Below, piece after piece: positions 1 through 4,544 of a stretch of DNA of 6,544 nt. Made by a program: the position numbers and the translations under genes. The notes below the pieces were generated by a model. It was not told the DNA's origin, searched no databases, and worked only from the letters and a program-made list of their open reading frames with translations. The stretch's first letter is position 1; every line of letters starts with the position of its first letter. The DNA comes from Oscillospiraceae bacterium (GTDB lineage: Bacteria > Bacillota > Clostridia > Oscillospirales > CAG-272), in NCBI GenBank assembly GCA_015065395.1, contig SVQJ01000101.1, positions 1 through 6,544 on the forward strand, written 5' to 3'.

Positions 1-86
1 GGCTTTTCGGGACTTTCGTAAAATCTCGGCTGTAACTGCTAGGCACGCTCCCAAAGCAAGCGCGCTACCAATTGCGCTACACCTCG
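1..86 (-). pseudogene. tRNA-Pro(TGG) 5' half, degenerate or interrupted
   Basis: Reading the minus strand from position 86, the first 40 bases look like a proline tRNA. There is a 7-base acceptor arm (86-80), a D arm with GCGC/GCGC stem (77-74 and 65-62) and a GGT-containing loop, then an anticodon loop TTTGGGA (55-49) with anticodon TGG (53-51). The anticodon stem is already imperfect, with a T-T mismatch between 59 and 45. After about position 47 the match stops: there is no T stem, no GTTCRA T-loop, and no 3' acceptor strand complementary to the 5' end. A normal tRNA would end near position 10. I therefore call a tRNA remnant or a tRNA interrupted by inserted sequence, not a working gene. 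The window ends here, so a displaced 3' half outside it cannot be excluded. Confidence 0.6.
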
Positions 87-103
87 ATATTATTGTGGTT
101 ATA

Positions 104-128
104 TCCCCCAATGTTATAGCATGGGGGA
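104..128 (-). other. G/C-stem hairpin downstream of queT
   Basis: A 6-bp inverted repeat (TCCCCC at 104-109, GGGGGA at 123-128) continues through a one-base bulge into ATG/CAT with a 6-base loop. It lies 13 bases past the queT stop codon, where a terminator is expected, and between queT and the tRNA remnant. Neither strand has a proper T run after the stem, so it is not a textbook Rho-independent terminator. It may stabilise the queT mRNA 3' end or act as a weak terminator. Confidence 0.35.
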
Positions 129-140
129 CATTTAATTGTA

Positions 141-656
141 TCAGAATTTGAATATCTTATTTTCAAGATCGAAGAGAAGAATGATTCCCAATACACCGCC
201 TGAGATTAGCTCACCTATTCCGACCGTGAGTGTAAAGTACCATATAGAATCATTGTAACTGTACACCAATTTCAGCACCCATGGAATAATAAGGGTGTTG
301 GTTACAATATTTGGAAGCGGAACGAGTACTTTAAGAACGGTTGAATTGGTTTTTCTTGCTCCGACACCTATAAGGTATGCAAGTATTGCACCCGAAAGAG
401 TAGCAAGTGAGCCAAAAACAACGTCCAGGGGAGAGCATAAGCTCAGAAGGTTTGATACTACGCAACCTACGGTAAGCCCGGGTATCGCCGCAGGAGTGAA
501 GAGGGGAAGTACTGTAAGAGCCTCGGAGATGCGGAACTGAATAATTCCTGAGGAAAGTCCGATAATGCTTGAAATCATTGTGAGCACCGTGTAAAGTGCC
601 GCAATGAGGCTTGCATGGCATATAAATGTCACGCGTTTTTTAGCTTTGCTGTTCAT
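141..656 (-). CDS. queT: QueT family queuosine-precursor transporter (ECF S-component)
   Basis: This encodes a 171-residue, very hydrophobic membrane protein of the QueT family. Members are substrate-binding S subunits of energy-coupling factor transporters, thought to import preQ1/queuosine precursors using the shared EcfA/A'/T module, which is not in this window. The family signature is visible: an AALYTVLT first helix, then QFRISEALTVLPLFTPAAIPGLTVG, then a helix pair around SNLLSLCSPLDVVFGSLATL. Five to six membrane segments are apparent. The reading frame stays open upstream to GTG 722, but codons 722-657 overlap the preQ1 riboswitch and lie at the predicted transcription start, so they are probably not translated. 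ATG 656 gives a length usual for the family; GTG 680 is the alternative. The preQ1 riboswitch upstream supports the substrate independently. The next gene in the same direction is the tRNA-Pro remnant. Confidence 0.88.
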   Translation of the reverse strand: MNSKAKKRVTFICHASLIAALYTVLTMISSIIGLSSGIIQFRISEALTVLPLFTPAAIPGLTVGCVVSNLLSLCSPLDVVFGSLATLSGAILAYLIGVGARKTNSTVLKVLVPLPNIVTNTLIIPWVLKLVYSYNDSIWYFTLTVGIGELISGGVLGIILLFDLENKIFKF

Positions 657-663
657 TGCTTTG

Positions 664-678
664 TTTGGTGCGAAAGGC
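664..678 (-). other. Small hairpin between queT ribosome site and ATG
   Basis: On the minus strand an exact 5-bp inverted repeat lies just after the GGAG at 686-683 and before ATG 656: GGTGC, loop CTTTC, GCACC (from about 681 to 667). The linear distance from GGAG to ATG is 26 bases. Folding the hairpin would reduce the effective spacing to about 11. No T run follows, so it is not a terminator. Confidence 0.45.
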
Positions 679-682
679 ACCG

Positions 683-722
683 CTCCGTAGTTTTGATTTA
701 TGTGAGGATTTTGCGAACTCAC
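683..722 (-). promoter_or_regulatory. preQ1-I riboswitch controlling queT
   Basis: On the minus strand, stem P1 is GTGAG (722-718) paired with CTCAC (706-702). The 11-base loop begins TTCGC and ends AATC. A short A-rich tail follows with AAAACTA (694-688), then CGGAG (687-683), which is the Shine-Dalgarno sequence. This order is the preQ1 class I pattern: small hairpin, A-rich strand, and a pseudoknot that sequesters the ribosome site. It most resembles the type exemplified by Thermoanaerobacter tengcongensis, whose loop also carries UCGC. The tail is a few bases longer than usual. The GGAG at the end implies translational control: preQ1 would hide it and lower QueT synthesis. I see no T-run terminator afterwards, which argues against transcriptional attenuation. 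Confidence 0.82.
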
Positions 723-729
723 GGACAGT

Positions 730-758
730 ATTATAACATCCTTTTTGCGAAAAGTAAA
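730..758 (-). promoter_or_regulatory. Promoter of queT
   Basis: A perfect TATAAT -10 (735-730) has a weak -35 TTTACT (758-753) at a 17-base spacing on the minus strand. The predicted start is near 723, right at the 5' edge of the riboswitch stem. This is what a very short preQ1-I leader would need, and it makes a GTG 722 start of translation unlikely. Confidence 0.7.
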
Positions 759-788
759 GATGGTTTTTACTAAAAATTATTAATTCAT

Positions 789-816
789 TTGATATATTGA
801 TCTCTTGTGCTATAAT
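789..816 (+). promoter_or_regulatory. Promoter of the sigma-factor operon
   Basis: TTGATA (789-794) and TATAAT (811-816) are separated by 16 bases, a strong housekeeping-type promoter. The predicted start near 823 gives a leader of about 79 bases before ATG 902. It lies back to back with the queT promoter. No ECF-type AAC/CGTC pair is seen, so self-activation by the encoded sigma factor is not evident. Confidence 0.7.
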
Positions 817-824
817 GATAAAAC

Positions 825-869
825 ATTTTTTCAAATCACTGTGAGTATTTTTCAAAAAGTTAGTCTAAC
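825..869 (+). repeat. Direct repeats and two palindromes in the sigma-operon leader
   Basis: ATTTTTTCAAA (825-835) is nearly repeated as ATTTTTCAAAA (847-857), start to start 22 bases, about two helical turns. Between them is the palindrome TCAC-T-GTGA (836-844). After the second repeat comes GTTAG-T-CTAAC (859-869). All lie downstream of the predicted transcription start, so they could be an operator or a leader RNA structure. No known regulator site is recognised. AT-rich DNA produces such patterns by chance, hence low confidence. Confidence 0.3.
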
Positions 870-901
870 AAGTGAAATCCAAAATGCGAAAGGATGTTTT
901 T

Positions 902-1459
902 ATGGATAACGGTGCAAGTAGCTACCGCCGTTTCCTTGATGGTGATGATGAGGGTGTTGTTGAGATAATCAGAGATTATAAGGACGGTTTAATATTTTTT
1001 ATAAGGGGCTTTGTTTCGGATATTAACACAGCAGAAGATCTGGCGGAGGATACCTTTGTCAAGCTCGTTACAAAAAAGCCGCACTTTCGCGGCGGATCTT
1101 CATTCAAAACATGGCTGTATGCTATCGGAAGGAATATTGCCATAGACTATTTGAAGAAAAACAGCCGTATCAATAATATATCCGTTTATGACTGCCGGAG
1201 TATTTCTGATGATGAGGCGGACCTTGAGCGGGCCTATTTGCGTGAGGAAGGGAAAATTCTTTTTCACCGGGCGCTGAACAGGTTAAAACCGGAATATCGT
1301 CAGATCCTGTGGCTTACATATTTTGAGGGCATCACGGTCAAGGAGGCTGCACGGCTTATGAAAAAGAAGCCTCATAATATAGAGGTCCTTGTTTGGCGTG
1401 CGAAAAAGGCTTTAAGATCAGAACTTGAAAAGGAAGGTTTTACTTATGAAGGATTATAA
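902..1459 (+). CDS. ECF-type RNA polymerase sigma factor (sigma-70 family)
   Basis: This is a 185-residue protein with the two domains of group 4 (ECF) sigma factors and nothing between them but a short linker. Region 2 spans about residues 16-87, with the core-binding motif AEDLAEDTFVKL (44-55) and the -10-recognition stretch TWLYAIGRNIAIDYLKK (70-86). Region 4 spans about 115-175, with LNRLKPEYRQILWLTYFEGITVKEAARLMKK as the helix-turn-helix part and the usual VWRAKKALRSEL end. It would direct polymerase to a small regulon. The start is ATG 902 because AAAGGA lies 7 bases upstream; the frame is open to GTG 872, but that start has no ribosome site. The last codons overlap the next gene by 14 bases, which implies translational coupling and fits a sigma/anti-sigma pair. 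The ECF subgroup is not assignable by eye. Confidence 0.92.
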   Translation: MDNGASSYRRFLDGDDEGVVEIIRDYKDGLIFFIRGFVSDINTAEDLAEDTFVKLVTKKPHFRGGSSFKTWLYAIGRNIAIDYLKKNSRINNISVYDCRSISDDEADLERAYLREEGKILFHRALNRLKPEYRQILWLTYFEGITVKEAARLMKKKPHNIEVLVWRAKKALRSELEKEGFTYEGL

Positions 1460-2444
1460 CGAAATGGCAAGCGCAGTGCTGCGCCGAAGAGAGCTGTACG
1501 AAGCTTCAAAGAGAACAAGCCGAAGGAAGATATTTATTCTTATGCTTTGCACGGTATTATTTTCTACGGTAACGATTTCGGTGTGTGGTATTTTTGGGAT
1601 CATAAAGGAGAAAAACATATATCAGAAGGCAGCAGAAAAGGGTGAAGATATTAAAAATACGGACAAAGAGGGAAACTTTGCTTACGAAGATCTCTCATAT
1701 CTTTCGGATAAAGAGGCATTATGTGTTGAGGATGAATTGACAGATGACCCTAAGGTCAATATATATAATAAGATGCTCAATACTGTGGATTATATTAACT
1801 GTATGTGTCTGACTATGAAAACATCAATGTTATATGAATATATAACCACTGTTGAGTTTTCGATGGATATTGATGCAGGTGTGTCTTATGAGAGTGTAAA
1901 GCATGAAGATACTGTTATCAGTGAAACATATTCAAAGGACGGCAATATGGTTTACGTTGATAATACCAACCGTACCTATGAGAATAATTATCTGCCCACA
2001 TATTCAAGAGAGGATACCCCGTATATTCCGTTAGGTGATAGAATAGTTAACGGAGATGACGGACTGCCGTGTTACAGTTACAGACGTAACATCACCAACT
2101 GTCCGCTGGCCTCTTATTGCATCGTTCCCCAGGAGATCACGTTCAGTTATCTTAAGGATTTTGATAAGTGGGAAATAGTCCAAGAGGATGCCACGTATCT
2201 CGGCAGAGATTGCATCTGTATAGAAGGCGTACCTTCTCCTTATATAGCCGAAAAACACGGTGTTGACAGCTTTTGTATGACCGTTGACAGGCAAAGCGGA
2301 ATTCTTTTATCCTTCCAAGGATTGAAAAACGGGGGAATTGTATGCTATACTTTGGTGACTGAATGCTCTTTTGAAAACCTGTCCGAAATAAAGAAATTTG
2401 ATGTATCTGATTATGAAGGATATACGGAAGGGTATCGAAGATAA
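1446..2444 (+). CDS. Single-pass membrane protein, probable anti-sigma factor or sensor
   Basis: This 332-residue protein follows the sigma gene with a 14-base overlap. Residues 1-28 are basic and cytoplasmic (VLRRRELYEASKRTSRRK). One membrane helix spans about 29-52. The remaining 280 residues would lie outside the cell. The outer part, roughly 103-322, alternates short beta-strand-like segments with motifs such as YSKDGNMVYVDN, YLGRDCICIEG and FCMTVDRQSGILLSF. This is reminiscent of LolA/RseB-like beta folds, but that is inference. There is no zinc anti-sigma motif (HxxxCxxC) and the cytoplasmic tail is only about 28 residues, so sigma binding would be unusual. The external part has 11 cysteines. 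Start ATG 1446 has AAGGAAGG 8 bases upstream; the open frame reaches TTG 1425 without support. I infer the anti-sigma role from position, not from a recognised domain. Confidence 0.72.
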   Translation: MKDYNEMASAVLRRRELYEASKRTSRRKIFILMLCTVLFSTVTISVCGIFGIIKEKNIYQKAAEKGEDIKNTDKEGNFAYEDLSYLSDKEALCVEDELTDDPKVNIYNKMLNTVDYINCMCLTMKTSMLYEYITTVEFSMDIDAGVSYESVKHEDTVISETYSKDGNMVYVDNTNRTYENNYLPTYSREDTPYIPLGDRIVNGDDGLPCYSYRRNITNCPLASYCIVPQEITFSYLKDFDKWEIVQEDATYLGRDCICIEGVPSPYIAEKHGVDSFCMTVDRQSGILLSFQGLKNGGIVCYTLVTECSFENLSEIKKFDVSDYEGYTEGYRR

Positions 2445-2474
2445 ATCATTGTAAATTTTTCAGGAGTGATTCGT

Positions 2475-3410
2475 TTGGAAAATCGAAATTGGAAATACAG
2501 GATAACGGCCGGATATACGGGAACCGTTTTATCCTTTTTTATGCTTGTGCTTTTTGGCGGAATTGCTTTGCTACTTTATTTGTCTGACAACGGAGCATTT
2601 ATTTTAGTTTCAGTTTTGGCTATACTTGTTTTTGCGATTTTTTTCGTGTCCTTATATAACGCCTTGGTTAAAAGGATCTATGTTGCAGAAGACGGGTTTT
2701 ATTACAGAACAAAAATAACAAACGGCAGGTTTTATAACTATACGGAGATAAGCAATGCATGGATAAGCTCCGGAACCAATCTTAACGGAACCAACAGCGA
2801 GTTTTTTGATTTTGAATGCAGTAACGGTCAAACCTATCGTTTTGCTTTATTTTCGGATGCTTACGAAGCGGTTGAGTTCATTATTAAGCGAGTGAACGAG
2901 AGTGCTTCGGTCAGTGTAACAGAAGATTACAGGGAATATCGAATTGACGGCAAACGGTTCGGTATATCCAGACTTGTAATATCATTTGTGATAGCTTTGT
3001 CCCTTACAGCCATCACAGTACCGTTTGCAGGCAAAACCGTGATAATATGGATGATCGTTCCAGGAGCAGTACTCTCCTTGTGCGTTTTCCTCTTTTTGCT
3101 GAACAGATATTTGTTTTTTGAAATAAAAATTGAGAGGGACGGCTTTTTTTATCGCTCCGGAGCCTTTAACAGAAAGTATTATAAATATACCGATATTTGC
3201 GAAAGTAAAATGACTAAAAAGGTGTACCGTAACCGAAGGTCTGCTTTTGGAGATGCAAGATTATACTATTATTATTTCAGTTTTACCGATAACTATGGAA
3301 AAACGATAAGGTTTCAATATGAAAAATCTCTTTACGAGAGGGAAGTGGCAGTTCTGAAAAAGAGAATAGATGCAGCGAACGGTGTGAAAAGATCAAGGGC
3401 AGTGAGTTAA
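2475..3410 (+). CDS. Membrane protein with duplicated 2-helix plus PH-like domain unit
   Basis: This is a 311-residue integral membrane protein of unknown function and the last gene of the sigma operon. It is built from two similar halves. Each half has a pair of membrane helices (about 14-36 and 40-63; then 165-185 and 188-211) followed by a cytosolic-looking beta-rich domain (67-143 and 215-300). The copies align clearly: DGFYYRTKITNGRFYNYTEI (73-92) against DGFFYRSGAFNRKYYKYTDI (222-241), and NGQTYRF against YGKTIRF. The layout, helices then a beta domain with a DGFYYR start and a final helix, resembles bacterial PH-like (bPH/YdbT-type) membrane proteins, but the family is not certain. The start is probably TTG 2475, with AGGAG at 2462-2466 and 8 bases of spacing; GTG 2466 would overlap its own ribosome site. 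Only 30 bases separate it from the previous stop codon, and a strong terminator follows. Confidence 0.72.
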   Translation: MENRNWKYRITAGYTGTVLSFFMLVLFGGIALLLYLSDNGAFILVSVLAILVFAIFFVSLYNALVKRIYVAEDGFYYRTKITNGRFYNYTEISNAWISSGTNLNGTNSEFFDFECSNGQTYRFALFSDAYEAVEFIIKRVNESASVSVTEDYREYRIDGKRFGISRLVISFVIALSLTAITVPFAGKTVIIWMIVPGAVLSLCVFLFLLNRYLFFEIKIERDGFFYRSGAFNRKYYKYTDICESKMTKKVYRNRRSAFGDARLYYYYFSFTDNYGKTIRFQYEKSLYEREVAVLKKRIDAANGVKRSRAVS

Positions 3411-3423
3411 TACCTGTGAAAGA

Positions 3424-3466
3424 TAAAAAACTTGTAAAGGCCAAAAAAGCTTTTACAAGTTTTTTA
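3424..3466. terminator. Bidirectional Rho-independent terminator
   Basis: A near-perfect stem of 18 bp (3424-3441 with 3449-3466, one G-T pair) has a 7-base CAAAAAA loop. A-rich and T-rich flanks provide a U run in either direction. It ends the sigma operon on the plus strand and the DUF6873-type gene on the minus strand. The minus-strand stop codon TAA (3455-3453) lies inside the stem. Confidence 0.88.
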
Positions 3467-4175
3467 CTTCCACAAACTTAATTCCTCCCCGGTCTGTGAG
3501 AGGGGAATCCTCCAGCTGAACGATTTTGATATTTCTTTTTGTGCAAAAATCAGTGAGCAGATCGCGCCAGTCGCACGTCTGAATATCACCGAACAGGAAG
3601 AGCTTTTTATCAATATATCCGCCGGCACCACCGATAAAGCCTTCGCTGTAGCCCGGAAGTGAAATGCCGTTGCCGCTGATATGCAGAGTTGGGAGAGAAA
3701 GGCTCTCTGCAGCCTTCAGTATGGAAGGGTCTGCCGTTATCACCGTTTTGTCTGCGTATAATGCACTGCAACCTGCATAGCCCTGGTTGATATTTGCGCT
3801 GCACAAGGCTTTCAAGGGCGTTGCAAGGGATTTCTTCCTGCCTATAAGCACATTCCGTTCCGGGATAACAAGCGCGTTAAAACCGCAGTCAAAAGGATAA
3901 GAAGCAGATCTTTCGTCCGGGGATGTAAAAAGCTTGAGGGAACACTTTTCGGAAATATAAGATAGCTGAGCGGCGGCGGTCCTAGCATAGCTTTGGTGAA
4001 CATAAAGCGTATCTCCAAAGATGCACAGCAACGTATCGGGGTGATCTCCGATCTGCGGGGCGACCGATGTATCAAACGGTAGCTTTACAACATCAAAAAC
4101 AGCGGGGAAACTGAGCATCTTTTTTACAGCAGTGGGGGGAGTACGTTCACCTACAAGAGCGATATACTTATTCAA
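3453..4175 (-). CDS. DUF6873-type pentein-like (GME-fold) protein
   Basis: This 240-residue soluble protein resembles the clostridial DUF6873 family, described as having the GME (guanidine-modifying enzyme, pentein) fold. Visible motifs are GDHPDTLLCIFGDTLYVH (43-60), YPFDCGFNALVI (93-104), QGYAGCSALYADKTVITADP (131-150), EGFIGGAGGYIDKKLFLFGD (178-197) and a C-terminal LTDRGGIKFV (226-235). Repeated strand-loop units of this kind fit a propeller-like pentein. His45, Asp47 and Cys136 are plausible functional residues, but the substrate and even enzymatic activity are unknown. The frame is open to ATG 4226, but that stretch is the rpmB terminator. TTG 4175, with GGAGG 5 bases upstream (4185-4181), is the better start. 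It lies immediately downstream of rpmB in the same direction. No signal peptide or membrane segment is seen. Confidence 0.75.
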   Translation of the reverse strand: MNKYIALVGERTPPTAVKKMLSFPAVFDVVKLPFDTSVAPQIGDHPDTLLCIFGDTLYVHQSYARTAAAQLSYISEKCSLKLFTSPDERSASYPFDCGFNALVIPERNVLIGRKKSLATPLKALCSANINQGYAGCSALYADKTVITADPSILKAAESLSLPTLHISGNGISLPGYSEGFIGGAGGYIDKKLFLFGDIQTCDWRDLLTDFCTKRNIKIVQLEDSPLTDRGGIKFVEVKNL

Positions 4176-4189
4176 AATTACCTCCGAAA

Positions 4190-4219
4190 CACAAAAACTC
4201 CCGCAAAATGCGGGAGCTT
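4190..4219 (-). terminator. Rho-independent terminator after rpmB
   Basis: On the minus strand CTCCCGC (4216-4210), loop ATTTT and GCGGGAG (4204-4198) are followed by TTTTT (4197-4193). It begins 23 bases past the rpmB stop. Its T run ends only 8 bases before the ribosome site of the next gene, so that gene needs read-through or a promoter overlapping the rpmB end. A weak TTGAGC/CATAAA pair near 4253-4226 is a possible source. Confidence 0.9.
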
Positions 4220-4241
4220 GTGACATTTTTATGAGACACGA

Positions 4242-4427
4242 TTATGCGCGCTCAACCTTGCCGGAACGCAGACAACGGGTACAAGCGTGAACAGTAGTAT
4301 GAGTACCGTTAACTACAGCTTTAACCTTTCTGATGTTGGGCTTCCAGGTTCTGTTGGTCTTGCGGTTGGAGTGGGACACATTGTGACCGAAAACTACGCC
4401 TTTTCCGCAGATATCGCACTTAGCCAT
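4242..4427 (-). CDS. rpmB: 50S ribosomal protein bL28
   Basis: This is a 61-residue bL28, a structural protein of the large ribosomal subunit. It is recognised by the N-terminal MAKCDICGKGVVFGHNVSHS, the central NRTWKPNIRKV and the C-terminal ACTRCLRSGKV. Two CxxC pairs (C4/C7 and C49/C52) form a zinc ribbon, so this is the zinc-binding C+ form. The length is normal for Clostridia. ATG 4427 has GGAGG 8 bases upstream; the frame opens three codons earlier at GTG 4436, which overlaps that ribosome site. It has its own promoter (4481-4509) and terminator (4190-4219), so it can be a single-gene transcript. Confidence 0.97.
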   Translation of the reverse strand: MAKCDICGKGVVFGHNVSHSNRKTNRTWKPNIRKVKAVVNGTHTTVHACTRCLRSGKVERA

Positions 4428-4480
4428 TTTTAGCACCTCCGTTTATGTTATGAAAACTTTATCAAAATTCAACATTAGGT

Positions 4481-4509
4481 ATTCTACCACAAATCTTTTT
4501 GAAATGCAA
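4481..4509 (-). promoter_or_regulatory. Promoter of rpmB
   Basis: TTGCAT (4509-4504) and TAGAAT (4486-4481) are spaced by 17 bases on the minus strand. The predicted start near 4474 gives a 47-base leader. An A-rich tract (4544-4513 read on the minus strand) lies directly upstream at about -40 to -70, where an UP element would bind the polymerase alpha subunits. Confidence 0.8.
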
Positions 4510-4512
4510 TAG

Positions 4513-4544
4513 TTTTTTTTATTTTTTTTAATTTTTGTTTTTTT
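4513..4544 (-). promoter_or_regulatory. A-tract: end of MutS-related gene and likely UP element
   Basis: Runs of 5-8 A residues on the minus strand encode the terminal lysine/asparagine codons and stop of the MutS-related gene, and continue to the rpmB -35 box. No hairpin terminator is visible between the two genes, so some rpmB transcription could come from upstream as well. Confidence 0.5.

Noticed and set aside
1..47. Group I or group II intron in the tRNA anticodon region
   Set aside because: The sequence after the break begins GTGCC, which only partly fits the group II GUGYG start. No core helices or domain V can be seen in 47 bases; it cannot be supported without sequence to the left.
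664..682. Transcription terminator after the preQ1 aptamer
   Set aside because: The GGTGC/GCACC hairpin has only 5 pairs and is followed by AAACAAAG, not a T run.
640..855. 71-codon minus-strand open frame upstream of queT
   Set aside because: It covers both divergent promoters and the riboswitch, has no ribosome site and no recognisable protein character.
1425..1446. Extended N-terminus of the anti-sigma candidate from TTG 1425
   Set aside because: The extra codons are the ribosome site of ATG 1446 (AAGGAAGG) and have no ribosome site of their own.
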